Position numbers and translations under genes: made by a program
Shown: positions 21,438 to 30,756 of the stretch, one piece after another
How the letters are laid out: each line of letters starts with the position of its first letter
Numbering within the stretch: the stretch's first letter is position 1
The notes under the pieces: generated by a model
What the model saw: only the letters and a program-made list of their open reading frames with translations
Database searches by the model: none
What the model was told of the DNA's origin: nothing
Source: Desulfobacula sp.
GTDB lineage: Bacteria; Desulfobacterota; Desulfobacteria; Desulfobacterales; Desulfobacteraceae
Direction: 5' to 3'
DNA: 64,000 nt
NCBI GenBank assembly: GCA_023701135.1
Contig: JAMPXP010000011.1
Location: 1-64,000, forward strand

Positions 21438-22525
21438 AACAGCCCCGTTTTTTGATGGATGATCCCATGGACCTCCTCCACGCTCAACTCTTCCATGCAT
21501 TGGAATTTGAATTTTGTACAGGGTTGCTGGGCATAACAGGGTGAACAGGATAGTTTTTTTTGGATCACGGTGTGGATGCTGCCGTAGGGGCCTGTCCGGA
21601 TAGGATTGGCCGGGCCGAATATGGCGAATACCGGGATGTTCAGGGCCGCCGCCATGTGCATGGGACCGGTATCGTTGCAGACAAAGAACCCGGCCTTGGC
21701 GATGACCCCCAAAAGGTCTTTGAGCCCGGTTCTGCCGGCAATGGAAAGCGCCTTCCCCCTGGAATGCCGGACCGTATCTTCGGCAATATCTGCCTCGGCC
21801 GCCGAACTGATGATCACCGAAGGCAGGGGCAGTTGGGCAGCCAGCTCTCCGAATTTGCGGGCAGGCCACCGGTTGGCGGGTTTCCCGGCCGAGGGGCTCA
21901 TGACGATATAGGCTTCAGGCAATTCTTTTAATATGGCCGGTGAAGGATCATAGGGAGCAAAGGGATAGACAATTTCATCCACGGGGCAGCCCATGAATTC
22001 CGCAATTTTCAGATAGCGGTCAATGGCATGGATGCCCATGCTGCCGTGGATTTTATGGGTATAAAACAAGGGGCTGCCCTCGTCGGATTCTTTAAACCCC
22101 AGTTTTACACCGGCCTTTGAGAACCAGGTAATGACCCCGGACCTGAAAAGCCCGGACAGGTCAATGCACACATCATAGCCGGCCCTGCCCAGACCCTGTT
22201 TAAGGGCCATGATTTCCCGGAGGGAAAGGAAAAGACGCCCCATATCCTTCCACTGGTCCTTTTTGATGACCCAGAGTTTGTCGATGAGCGGGTGGCCTTC
22301 CAGAAAGGGATGAAGGCCGTGGGCCACCACCCAGTCGATGCGGGCCTCGGGGAAACCCCGTTTCAGGGCATGCAGAAAGGGTAAAGAATGGATGATATCC
22401 CCCAGGGCGCTGGGTTTTACAATCAGGATATGGCGGACGGATTCAAACAGGGGGCTATTCTCCGGAAACAGGGGTTGATGTTTTTGGGTCCAGGATAGTC
22501 TTACAGATTTGGAAAACCCTGTCAA
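21434..22525 (-). CDS. GT9 heptosyltransferase (WaaC-like)
   Basis: The protein is a GT9 ADP-heptose-LPS heptosyltransferase: HILIVKPSALGDIIHSLPFL at the N-terminus, MSPSAGKPANRWP, and FVCNDTGPMHMAAALNIP in the donor domain, then a CSPCYAQQPC cysteine segment. It probably adds the first heptose to the (amino-)Kdo. The start is uncertain. TTG at 22525 gives 363 residues but overlaps waaF by 71 bases and adds about 30 residues before the conserved start. A CTG at 22450, with GGAG shortly upstream and directly after the waaF stop, would give a more typical N-terminus. The longer form is listed. Confidence 0.85.
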   Translation of the reverse strand: MTGFSKSVRLSWTQKHQPLFPENSPLFESVRHILIVKPSALGDIIHSLPFLHALKRGFPEARIDWVVAHGLHPFLEGHPLIDKLWVIKKDQWKDMGRLFLSLREIMALKQGLGRAGYDVCIDLSGLFRSGVITWFSKAGVKLGFKESDEGSPLFYTHKIHGSMGIHAIDRYLKIAEFMGCPVDEIVYPFAPYDPSPAILKELPEAYIVMSPSAGKPANRWPARKFGELAAQLPLPSVIISSAAEADIAEDTVRHSRGKALSIAGRTGLKDLLGVIAKAGFFVCNDTGPMHMAAALNIPVFAIFGPANPIRTGPYGSIHTVIQKKLSCSPCYAQQPCTKFKFQCMEELSVEEVHGIIHQKTGLL

Positions 22526-23531
22526 CCCGGATCAAATCCATGCACTGATGGTCGTCCGGACATTCTTTTTTCAGGCAGGGGCTGCACGGCACCGGAACCC
22601 TTACCATGACGCTCCTGTCGCTGAACGGGGCCGTAGCCACCGGGTCCGTGGACCCGATGAGGGCCACCTGATGGATGCCAAGAGCTGCGGCCGCATGCAT
22701 GAGGCCTGAGTCATTGGTCACAAAGAGATCACAGGCATTGATCAGGGCAAAAGCCTGGGCAAGCCCGGTTTTTCCGGCAACGTTGACACAGGCGCCGGGA
22801 GCCAGGGCAGAGATCCGCTCTCCCAGGTCATGGTCGGCAGGCCCACCGAAAACCAGGATCTTTGTCTGATACCGGCTTGCCAGAAGACGACAGAGTTCGG
22901 CATAGCGTTCAGGGAACCAGCGTTTGGCCGTACCGCCCGTGGCGCCGGGATTGATGCCCATCACAGGTCGATCCTGGCCTAATCCTTTTTCTTGAAGCAT
23001 CTGCTCTGCAAAATGAGAATCCCGATCTGAAATGAAAAGATCCTGAGTCCTGCCGTCGGATTTCAGTCCTGCGCCTTCAAGAATACCGATATAATAGTCG
23101 ATCAGATGTTTTTTCTTGAGGGCCGGGTCCAGGCGGACACTCCGGTTGAGTAAAAGGGTCCTGGCATCGGTATTATAGCCCACCCTTTCGGGGATTTTGG
23201 CCAGAAGGGCCAGGAGGGCTGCTTCAAAGGCATTCTGCAGAAGAATGGCCAGGTCAAATCCGCGATCCCTTATATCCCGTGCAAGCCTTAGGGTCCCCAT
23301 CCCTCTTGTATGGCGGCCCTCATTGTCATAGACCATGATCTCGTCCAGGTAGGGATTGTTTTCATAGACCGGAATGACCCAGGGTTTGGCCAGGAGGGTG
23401 ATATGGGCCTGGGGATAGTTTTTGCGCAGGGCCCGGACCACCGGGGTGGTCATGACGGCATCCCCGACCCAGTTGGCGGCCCGGATCAGAATCCTGGCCT
23501 TCGGGCTGTCCTTCAGCAGTATCTTTTTCAT
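22455..23531 (-). CDS. waaF: Lipopolysaccharide heptosyltransferase II (WaaF)
   Basis: The 358-residue GT9 enzyme transfers the second heptose of the LPS inner core from ADP-heptose. Seen: ARILIRAANWVGDAVMTTPV at the N-terminus, MGINPGATGGTAKRWFPERYAEL, and FVTNDSGLMHAAAALG, followed by CSPCLKKECPDDHQCM, as in WaaF. The ATG at 23531 lies 4 bases after the acyltransferase stop; a longer frame to 23660 only re-reads that gene. It is part of the dense minus-strand envelope operon. Confidence 0.9.
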   Translation of the reverse strand: MKKILLKDSPKARILIRAANWVGDAVMTTPVVRALRKNYPQAHITLLAKPWVIPVYENNPYLDEIMVYDNEGRHTRGMGTLRLARDIRDRGFDLAILLQNAFEAALLALLAKIPERVGYNTDARTLLLNRSVRLDPALKKKHLIDYYIGILEGAGLKSDGRTQDLFISDRDSHFAEQMLQEKGLGQDRPVMGINPGATGGTAKRWFPERYAELCRLLASRYQTKILVFGGPADHDLGERISALAPGACVNVAGKTGLAQAFALINACDLFVTNDSGLMHAAAALGIHQVALIGSTDPVATAPFSDRSVMVRVPVPCSPCLKKECPDDHQCMDLIRVDRVFQICKTILDPKTSTPVSGE

Positions 23532-23535
23532 GGGA

Positions 23536-24435
23536 TCAGGCCCTGGGGTACGGGCAATAGGGTTTTGTCTTCCACCGGTTGTGGACCCAGAAATACTGGT
23601 CCGGATACCTGCGAACCATGGATTCCACGGCAGAGACATAATTCTGGGTATTGATTTCAATATCCTTTATTTTATCCCCGGTTTCGATCAAAGGAACCTC
23701 GGGTAAAAACTCGATGAGGAAACGCTTGCCCTTCCGCACGGTGTACATGGGCACCACGGGGGCCTTGCTTCTCAGGGCCAGTTTGGCAAAACCGCTGTTG
23801 GTGCAGGCCGGTCTTCCGAAAAAGTCCACAAACACCCCCTTATACCAGTCCACATTCTGGTCCAGGAGCGTGCCCATCTCCCCGCCTTCCCGCAATACGG
23901 CATCAATCTTTTCAGACGCTCCGCGCATGGGAATCAGGGTGGCCCCGAACCGTTGGCGCATTTCCCGCATCAGCCGTTCCAGGGGCTTAAAATCGAATTT
24001 CCTGTAAATCCCGTAGGGCTTTTGAACCCCGGCCTTGGGCAGGGCAGCCACCAGGAGTTCAAAATTCCCCATATGGCAGGTTAAAAGAAGAACCCCCCGG
24101 CCTTTTTTCCGGACCGCCTCCACGTATTCCGCACCCTTTACCGTGAAATGGGCGAACAGTTTTTCCCTGGGGATGGGATAGGCCCAGATCACCTCAAACA
24201 GGATGGCGGCCGTATTCTTGAAAATATGAACGGCCATCCTTTCGGCCTCGCGTCTGGAGAATCGGCCCGGATAGGCAAGGTTGAGATTGTCCAGGACAAC
24301 CGTCCGGTGCCGTTTATCCATTTTATACCAGATTAATCCGAAGAGATCTGAAAAAAACTTTAAAACCGGCCAGGGCATCCTCCCCATGAGAGTCACCATC
24401 AGTTTTAAGAATCTGAATATCCTGTCATCGTTCAT
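23536..24435 (-). CDS. lpxL: LpxL/HtrB-type lipid A acyltransferase
   Basis: This 299-residue protein of the lysophospholipid acyltransferase superfamily adds a secondary acyl chain to lipid A at the inner membrane. The catalytic HX4E motif appears as HMGNFE, with a hydrophobic N-terminal segment, GVLLLTCHMGNF before it, and GVFVDFFGRPACTNSGFAKLA after it. The YFWVHNRWKTKP ending is diagnostic of the family. It overlaps lpxK by 4 bases, which fits sequential action: LpxK, then Kdo transfer, then acylation. LpxL and LpxM specificities cannot be separated by eye. Confidence 0.87.
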   Translation of the reverse strand: MNDDRIFRFLKLMVTLMGRMPWPVLKFFSDLFGLIWYKMDKRHRTVVLDNLNLAYPGRFSRREAERMAVHIFKNTAAILFEVIWAYPIPREKLFAHFTVKGAEYVEAVRKKGRGVLLLTCHMGNFELLVAALPKAGVQKPYGIYRKFDFKPLERLMREMRQRFGATLIPMRGASEKIDAVLREGGEMGTLLDQNVDWYKGVFVDFFGRPACTNSGFAKLALRSKAPVVPMYTVRKGKRFLIEFLPEVPLIETGDKIKDIEINTQNYVSAVESMVRRYPDQYFWVHNRWKTKPYCPYPRA

Positions 24436-25568
24436 TTTTTTTCCATTTTAGAGACTAAAAAATCTTCAAATTTTTCCGGGTCTTCAAATCGTATCCGGAT
24501 GCCGATAACCAGAACATCCGCCGCCCATTCGATAGTCTTATCGATTTTCACCCCGTCTTTTTCCGTGGTCAGGATGAGATCGGCTTTTTTTTCCACGGCC
24601 ATCCTGTTGATAGTTAAAAAATCTGCTGTCTTATACCTGTGATGGTCATTAAATTCAAGATGATAAAGGATATTTATGCCATGCTCCGCCATGGAGGCAT
24701 AAAAGGCGCGATTATCGGCCAGGCCCGAAAAAAGGACGGCGGTTCTCCCTTTTAAGGCAGCCAGGTCTGACCCAGGGTCCGGCGATTTCTTTTCTTTTTT
24801 GATCCATCGCAGGATATAGGGCTGGTGAACGGTTTTAAAAAACGGCCGGTCCGGATAAAACCGCAATACCGCCTCCATCTGAGTCCGGCTCGCATTTTCC
24901 TCGGGGCATCTGGTAAACACGAGGGCATCGGCTCTTTTGCCCGAACTCTGGGGCCTTTCCCGCAGGCGGCCGGCCGGAAGAAGCCTTGTATTGCCCAGGG
25001 GACGGTTAAAATCAAACAACAGAATATCCAGATCCCTTTTCAACCGTATATGCTGGAACCCGTCATCCAGGACAACGGCCTCGGGCCGGGGCTCCAGTGA
25101 ATCCAGGGCTCTCATCCCGGCCCGGAGCCGGTCTTTACCCACCACCACGGGGCATAAGCGCCGGGCGGCCATCATAAAGGGTTCGTCCCCGCATTCGTCG
25201 GGACTTGAAAAAACATGGCCGCCATCAAAAACCACGAGCGAATCTTCCTTATAACTTCCCCCGTACCCCCGGCTCACCACCACCGGTTTTTTCCCGATCT
25301 TTTTTAACAATTCGGCCGTATAAAGGGTCATGGGGGTTTTGCCGGTTCCACCGGCCACGATATTGCCGATGGAAACCACAAAACAGGGAAGGGCCCCCTG
25401 CCTTAAAATCTTTTTTTGATACAGCCATAGCCGGAACCCCACTCCCAGCCCATAGAGGCGGGACAGGACCACCAGAGCCCATTCCAGGCTCAAGGGGACA
25501 GGGGTATAATCCTGCCCTGAAATTTGTGTAATCCGGTCCTTGATTCTGTCCAGCCGCTCTTTAAACAA
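24432..25568 (-). CDS. lpxK: Tetraacyldisaccharide 4'-kinase (LpxK)
   Basis: LpxK phosphorylates the 4' position of the lipid A disaccharide at the inner membrane. The Walker A loop is SIGNIVAGGTGKTP, with VVSRGYGG, DEPFMMA, and DDGFQHIRLKRDLDILLFD, all family hallmarks. The start is set at TTG 25568, preceded by GGAGAGG and overlapping the waaA stop; this gives 378 residues. A longer frame to 25610 lies inside waaA and has no better site. Placement between waaA and the acyltransferase matches the pathway order. Confidence 0.9.
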   Translation of the reverse strand: MFKERLDRIKDRITQISGQDYTPVPLSLEWALVVLSRLYGLGVGFRLWLYQKKILRQGALPCFVVSIGNIVAGGTGKTPMTLYTAELLKKIGKKPVVVSRGYGGSYKEDSLVVFDGGHVFSSPDECGDEPFMMAARRLCPVVVGKDRLRAGMRALDSLEPRPEAVVLDDGFQHIRLKRDLDILLFDFNRPLGNTRLLPAGRLRERPQSSGKRADALVFTRCPEENASRTQMEAVLRFYPDRPFFKTVHQPYILRWIKKEKKSPDPGSDLAALKGRTAVLFSGLADNRAFYASMAEHGINILYHLEFNDHHRYKTADFLTINRMAVEKKADLILTTEKDGVKIDKTIEWAADVLVIGIRIRFEDPEKFEDFLVSKMEKK

Positions 25569-26844
25569 TATGAAGCCTCTCCAGGTTCCGGAGTATCTTT
25601 TGGACCGCACCGGAATGATTCAAAAACACCTCATGATTCAACCGGCCCATCCGGGTCTGAAGATCCGGATTTCCCAGCAGGAGGCCCAGTTCATGGGCCA
25701 GTTCCGTTTCAGACCCGACCTGCTTCGAACCGCCGTGGTCCTTCAGCAGGGTGGAGATTAAAAGGAAATCCGACATATCCGGCCCAAACAGGGCAGGTTT
25801 TAAAAAGGCCGCCGGTTCCAGGGGGTTATGGCCCCCTTCCGGCACCAGGGAGCCCCCGATATAGGCGGCATGGCAAAGGGCATAGAGGCGCGAGAGGACT
25901 CCCATTTCATCCACCAGGACAATATCACTGGCCAATGAAGGCGTCTGTGACAGCAGGGATACGGAAAGGCCCATGGATAGGATATGCGGCAGCAAGGCAT
26001 GACACCGCCGGGGATCCCGCGGGGCAAGGATCATCATCAGGGCCGGGAATTTGGATTTCAATTGTTGATAGACCCTGAACAGGATATCCTCTTCTCCCTC
26101 GTGGGTGCTGCCGGCAACCAGGACAAGGGTTTGTGCCCGGATATTCAGCCGCGCCCCCATGGCCGAAATAAAGGAGCCCTCCACATCTTCCGCAGCCTGG
26201 TCGAATTTCAGATTGCCGGTGACCTGGATTTTTTCCGGATTGATCCCCAGGCCTTGGAACCTGGCGGCGTCCAGGGGGCTCTGGACCATGATCTCCGTTA
26301 AACAGGAAAACACCGTTGAAAAAAACCGTTTAAACTGCAGGTATCCCTTGAATGACCGCTCCGACAGCCTGGCATTGACCAAGACCACCGGTATCCGCCG
26401 TTGTCTCATTTCATACAGAAAATTGGGCCAGATATCGGTCTCTACAATGATCACAACGTCAGGGTCGATCAGGGTTGCGATTTTCCGGACGGAATATCCA
26501 AAATCAAAGGGGAAATATCCCAATTGATCCACCATCCCCGGTTTTAACAATAATTGCCCTGCCGTCTTAAACCCGGTCCGGGTGGAAGCGGTAAAAACCA
26601 TCCCGGCCTGTCCGCAGCCATACTTTAAGGCCTTGACCAGCGGGACCGCGGACCTGACCTCACCGACGGAAAGGGCATGGACCCAGATCCTTTTTTCGCC
26701 CGGTTCCTTGTTCCTCCAGGCGGTTCCAAGGCCAAACCGCAATAACAGGCTGACCCTTCTTTTTTCCGAGAACAGATAGATCAGCGGAAAAAAGAGAACA
26801 AAGACAGCCAGGAAAAAATTCATCAATAGGGTATAAAACATCAT
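25561..26844 (-). CDS. waaA: Kdo transferase WaaA (GT30)
   Basis: The 427-residue product is a membrane-anchored GT30 transferase that attaches Kdo, or here probably 8-amino-Kdo, to lipid IVA. An N-terminal anchor covers about residues 5-25. KRIWVHALSVGEVRSAVPLV, VVIIVETDIWPNFLYEM with its acidic catalytic region, VTGNLKFDQ, GSTHEGEE and GGSLVPEGGHNPLEPAA follow in family order. Start is the first of two adjacent ATGs. It overlaps lpxK by 8 bases. The number of Kdo units added cannot be read from the sequence. Confidence 0.93.
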   Translation of the reverse strand: MMFYTLLMNFFLAVFVLFFPLIYLFSEKRRVSLLLRFGLGTAWRNKEPGEKRIWVHALSVGEVRSAVPLVKALKYGCGQAGMVFTASTRTGFKTAGQLLLKPGMVDQLGYFPFDFGYSVRKIATLIDPDVVIIVETDIWPNFLYEMRQRRIPVVLVNARLSERSFKGYLQFKRFFSTVFSCLTEIMVQSPLDAARFQGLGINPEKIQVTGNLKFDQAAEDVEGSFISAMGARLNIRAQTLVLVAGSTHEGEEDILFRVYQQLKSKFPALMMILAPRDPRRCHALLPHILSMGLSVSLLSQTPSLASDIVLVDEMGVLSRLYALCHAAYIGGSLVPEGGHNPLEPAAFLKPALFGPDMSDFLLISTLLKDHGGSKQVGSETELAHELGLLLGNPDLQTRMGRLNHEVFLNHSGAVQKILRNLERLHIV

Positions 26845-26866
26845 CTTGACAGGTTTCCCGATTTTT

Positions 26867-27943
26867 TTATCCTGTATGCATCAGGTAAATCAAACCTGTG
26901 CTGAAAAAAAAGATATTGGTCATCCAGGCGCTGATAAGGGGCGGAAGAATGCCTCCATATCCCAGGGAAATGCAAAACCCATACATGATCCAGTAAAGGG
27001 CTGCAATCACAACCCCAAGGGCAATGGTCACCGGCAGATTTTTTTTTGCAAAGGATCTCATTCCCGTAGCCGCTCCCGTCAGGACCATGATGATGCAGAT
27101 AAAGGGAAAGGCTATTTTCCCGTTGAGATCCACCTCATAGGGGGTGGCGTCATAGCCTTCCGTTTTGACCTTTCGGACATATTTTCTCAACTCGGAAAAG
27201 CTCATCTCTTCGGATTTTTTGGCCACCGTTTCAAGGTCCTCGGGTTTAAAGGTCAGCGGGATGCTCATTTTCTCATGGGTCTTTACCGTATAGTCTTCTG
27301 AATCCTTTGCATGGACCTGCTGGATCAATTTTTCAAAAACCCATTCACCGTCGATATAAACCCCCGTCCTTGCATCTATGCGGGATTCAAGCCCGAAATG
27401 GTCGCCCAGGGATGTGATGGTGACGCCTGCAACGGATTTCCGGACAGGATCATAATAATTGATATGGATCAGGCGGTTCTCGGATTTGATCCAGATATCC
27501 TCCCGGGCCACAGCCATTTGGTGCTTTTTCCGGATCACATTGTTTTCAATTTCAAATACCCTGGACATGGACACCGGGATAAGGGTTTCCCCGAGAAAAA
27601 ACATGATAAACCCCAAAACCAGGGCCACGCATACTGCCGGTTTAATCAGGAAATAGGCATTGATCCCGCTGGACCGGATGGCCAGAAGCTCATTGTTCCG
27701 GTTCATGATCCCGAAAACCGTGATCGTTGCCAGAAGGATGCCCGCCGGCGTCAACTGGACAAACATGAAGGGCAGTTTCAAGAGTACATAATGGAGGGCG
27801 CCGAGCATGGAAATATCGGATTTTAAGAATCTTTCCATTCTGGACAGGTAGTCGATAAATACAAACAGGACAAGAATGACCACTTGAATGGCGGAAAAAT
27901 ACCTGATGAATTCCTTTAACCAGTATTTGTTTAAGCAGGACAT
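26867..27943 (-). CDS. lptG: LPS export permease LptG
   Basis: This 358-residue protein of the YjgP/YjgQ family forms, with LptF, the inner-membrane part of the LPS exporter driven by LptB. Six membrane segments are visible: three in the first 120 residues and three at the end (about 260-355), flanking a large beta-jellyroll periplasmic domain. FGIMNRNNELLAIRSSGI is the coupling region contacting the ATPase. GGAGG precedes the ATG, 4 bases after lptF. The lptB and lptA/C genes are not in the window. Confidence 0.9.
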   Translation of the reverse strand: MSCLNKYWLKEFIRYFSAIQVVILVLFVFIDYLSRMERFLKSDISMLGALHYVLLKLPFMFVQLTPAGILLATITVFGIMNRNNELLAIRSSGINAYFLIKPAVCVALVLGFIMFFLGETLIPVSMSRVFEIENNVIRKKHQMAVAREDIWIKSENRLIHINYYDPVRKSVAGVTITSLGDHFGLESRIDARTGVYIDGEWVFEKLIQQVHAKDSEDYTVKTHEKMSIPLTFKPEDLETVAKKSEEMSFSELRKYVRKVKTEGYDATPYEVDLNGKIAFPFICIIMVLTGAATGMRSFAKKNLPVTIALGVVIAALYWIMYGFCISLGYGGILPPLISAWMTNIFFFSTGLIYLMHTG

Positions 27944-27947
27944 GGGG

Positions 27948-29126
27948 TCAGGTCCTCCTTTGGATACGGGTTCGGAGAACCGTTATGAAGTTCCGCAGAA
28001 AGACCGGCATCAGCACCGGCTTTTCCTTTGCATTTCTGACCAGAAGAAAAATCCCGGCGCAGCCCATGATGATATCCGGCAGCCACATGGCAAGACCCGG
28101 AGGGAAATTCCCGGTTTCCCCGGCCGACCATCCGGCTGCCAGAAAAAAATAATAGAGCAGAAAAAAGAAAACCCCCAGGCCGAATCCTGAAGATTTTTGC
28201 AGGGAATTGGATTGAACTCCCAGGGGAAAGGCCAGCAGTCCCAGGGAAAGACAGGCAAAGGGGATGGAAAATTTTTCATGAAGCTGCATCAGGGCCGAGC
28301 GCAGGAGTTTGTCATCGGTCCCGCCGGTTTTAACCATTCGGATGAGATCCGTGAGGCTTTCCTCGCTCAGGCGTTTTGCAATTTGCACCTCACCCCTGCC
28401 GGTGTCATTCAAGTCAATATTAATATCATAATTCCCGAAACGGATATGGTTGACGGACCCTTCATCCTCATTGACCTGGTTGATCACGCCATCCAAGAGC
28501 CGTATGGTGTATATGGCGTCTTCTGTGCGGATGAGCTCTCCTAAAGGCGCGATGGAAATGCTGACCACCCCTTTGGTTCTCCGGTCTTCAATAAAAACAT
28601 CCGTAATTTTTTTTGTTTTCATGTCTACCTGGGATATATAGATCATGACATTTTCAAGTTCTGAATTGAACTGCCTTTCCTGAAGGGCCATATCCATATT
28701 GGACCTGGCCAGTTCCAGGGTCTTTTTTTTCAGCGAAAGCCTGCCCCAGGGAACTCCGGCAACAGTGACCATGGAGGTCAGAACCACACCGGCCAGGGAA
28801 AAAATCAATACCGGCGGCAAAAGGCTGTAAAGGGAAACCCCGGCTCCCTTCAGGGCAAGCAATTCATTTTCCCCGGACATGCGCATAAAGGTCAGGAGAA
28901 TGGCGATCATGACGGACATGGGAATGGTAAATTCCATGAACCGGGGCAGCATATAGGCCATTAAAAGGAGGATGGAAGACATATCCGCATTAAAATTCAC
29001 CACCTTGTTAGTAATTTCAGGGATTCGCATCATAAGAAATACAAAAGTCAGAAAGAAAAGGCTGATGATAAAAGGCGAAAGAAATTCTCTGAAAATATAT
29101 CGGTTTATAATGGATAAAGGTTTCAT
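27948..29126 (-). CDS. lptF: LPS export permease LptF
   Basis: The 392-residue partner of LptG has the same layout: three N-terminal membrane segments, a periplasmic domain and three C-terminal segments. The cytoplasmic coupling helix appears as MRMSGENELLALKGAGVS. IINRYIFREFLSPFIISL at the start is typical of LptF. It is first in the minus-strand operon lptF-lptG-waaA-lpxK-lpxL-waaF-GT9-GT2, so LPS completion and export are probably co-regulated. No strong ribosome site is visible before its ATG. Confidence 0.9.
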   Translation of the reverse strand: MKPLSIINRYIFREFLSPFIISLFFLTFVFLMMRIPEITNKVVNFNADMSSILLLMAYMLPRFMEFTIPMSVMIAILLTFMRMSGENELLALKGAGVSLYSLLPPVLIFSLAGVVLTSMVTVAGVPWGRLSLKKKTLELARSNMDMALQERQFNSELENVMIYISQVDMKTKKITDVFIEDRRTKGVVSISIAPLGELIRTEDAIYTIRLLDGVINQVNEDEGSVNHIRFGNYDINIDLNDTGRGEVQIAKRLSEESLTDLIRMVKTGGTDDKLLRSALMQLHEKFSIPFACLSLGLLAFPLGVQSNSLQKSSGFGLGVFFFLLYYFFLAAGWSAGETGNFPPGLAMWLPDIIMGCAGIFLLVRNAKEKPVLMPVFLRNFITVLRTRIQRRT

Positions 29127-29217
29127 TTCAACGGAAAATATAAGGTAGCGGGCAATTAGTCAAGCCAAGACCAAAGATTAGATTCCCATAAGATCAATTT
29201 CATGATAATAAAAAGAC

Positions 29218-29853
29218 ATGAAATGTGTGATCATCGCCAATGGGGATCTTGAATATTCGGAAAAAATTATCGGCATTATCCGGAATGGCGGACGCATCGT
29301 CTGCGCAGACGGCGGCATAAGACATTTAAAAGCCCTCGGGCTTTTACCCCATATCATTATCGGCGATTTTGATTCTGTCCTGCCCGAAGACACATTATAT
29401 TTTAAAGAAAAAAAAATACAATTCATTTCCCACCCCTCCCGGAAAAATGAGACCGATACGGAACTCTGCGTTTCATGGGCACTTTTGAATCATGCAACGG
29501 ATATCACCCTTTTAGGAGCCACGGGCACACGGCTGGATCATACCCTTGCCAATGTCTTTCTTTTGAAAAAACTTGCCGGACTGGGCATCCCCGCAAGAAT
29601 CATTGATAAACACAATACCATTCATGTCGTGATGGACCAAATTGAATTAAAGGGCCGGCCGGGTGATCTTTTATCCCTTCTCCCGGCCACGGAAAGGGCT
29701 GCCGGGATAACGATCAAAGGGCTTGAATATCCTTTAATGGATGCGACTGTGGAAATGGGGTCTTCTTTGGGCATCAGCAATGTGTTTAAAGAAACCACCG
29801 CCTTTGTTTCGGTCAGGCAAGGGGCCTTGATGGTGATCCAATCACAGGACTAG
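29218..29853 (+). CDS. thiN: Thiamine diphosphokinase
   Basis: The 211-residue enzyme converts thiamine and ATP to thiamine diphosphate in the cytoplasm. ADGGIRHL, then IIGDFDSV, KNETDTELCVSWAL and LLGATGTRLDHTLANVFLL follow the family order, with a C-terminal beta domain ending GISNVFKETTAFVSVRQGALMV. The length is standard. It is a single gene, divergent from lptF, and its TAG shares the palindromic CTAG with the convergent lipoprotein gene. No TPP riboswitch is visible upstream. Confidence 0.92.
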   Translation: MKCVIIANGDLEYSEKIIGIIRNGGRIVCADGGIRHLKALGLLPHIIIGDFDSVLPEDTLYFKEKKIQFISHPSRKNETDTELCVSWALLNHATDITLLGATGTRLDHTLANVFLLKKLAGLGIPARIIDKHNTIHVVMDQIELKGRPGDLLSLLPATERAAGITIKGLEYPLMDATVEMGSSLGISNVFKETTAFVSVRQGALMVIQSQD

Positions 29854-30701
29854 GATTTTTTATCCTTTGGTTTTTCTTTTCCACCCTTTGCCTCTTCCCC
29901 AGGGGCAGGCGGCGGGGGAGGCGTATGCTCAATGACAAATTCTTCAACCCTGTCCATATCGGCGGCAAGGATGACGTTTTCCACTGCGATTTCTTTGATC
30001 ATCCCTTCCATATAGGGGTTCAGCAATTGAACAAGTTTTTTGCACTGGGCCGAGATATCATCAAAACTCTTGACATCTTCATAAACCAGGGAGCTGAAAA
30101 AAATAATGATGCTGTCATGGATTTTCGGATGAAGGGGAGGAATTTTCTGACCCGGCATCAGCTCCTTAAAGACCATATTCATTTTCAGACACAGGTATCT
30201 GTCCTTATCGTTTGACCGGTTTTTGTTTAAATTTACAACAACCGGATCCAAAGGCATTTTTAATGATAAAACAGGTTCGGCGTTTCCTGCTTTTTCCATC
30301 CGGGTCCTGGTCCATACCGCCATGGCTCCGTTTTCATCTTTAAACCGCATCCGGTTTTCCGTCAGTTCAACGATATCATAAACCAGGGTACGGTTCTTTT
30401 CCCAGACATCTTCGATATCCGACGCCATGACCGTAAAAATCATCTGCCCTTTCTCAATATGCCATGTTCCCTTGGCATTTCCCTTGGACTTAACGATTTT
30501 GGAAGTTCCCTCGGCAATTTTTACAGAAGAAGTCCATTCTCCTTTCTGGTTGGTATACAAAAGGATATATGCTCTGTTTTTTTCTTGTGTCCAGTTTCCT
30601 AGGGCGAGTTCAGCCTGGGATATTTCTTTTTCTCCGCAGCCGCTGAAAAGAAGTGCACAAACAATACCTGTAATACACAAACAAACAGAATGGTTTTTCA
30701 T
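29850..30701 (-). CDS. Lipoprotein with FliL-like C-terminal domain
   Basis: This 283-residue protein starts with a lipoprotein signal: a hydrophobic core and lipobox LFSGC with the lipidated Cys at 22. Residues about 30-135 look like a small beta-barrel of lipocalin/stability-test type (ALGNWTQEKN, GTWHIEKGQMIFTV). Residues about 150-255 resemble the FliL family, which binds flagellar stator complexes: PLDPVVVNLNKN, RYLCLKMNMVFK, HPKIHDSIIIFFSSL and YMEGMIKEIAVENVI. A Pro-rich and Lys-rich tail ends it. No flagellar genes are nearby. The domain calls are from pattern recognition; function is unknown. Confidence 0.7.
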   Translation of the reverse strand: MKNHSVCLCITGIVCALLFSGCGEKEISQAELALGNWTQEKNRAYILLYTNQKGEWTSSVKIAEGTSKIVKSKGNAKGTWHIEKGQMIFTVMASDIEDVWEKNRTLVYDIVELTENRMRFKDENGAMAVWTRTRMEKAGNAEPVLSLKMPLDPVVVNLNKNRSNDKDRYLCLKMNMVFKELMPGQKIPPLHPKIHDSIIIFFSSLVYEDVKSFDDISAQCKKLVQLLNPYMEGMIKEIAVENVILAADMDRVEEFVIEHTPPPPPAPGEEAKGGKEKPKDKKS

Positions 30702-30756
30702 TGTGGTTGGAAAGGGCAGGCAGAATACCTACCCTTTCAACATCCTTAAAAAGAAG

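Noticed and set aside
29127-29217. TPP riboswitch before thiN
   Set aside because: None of the conserved thi-box segments is present in the 91-base gap.
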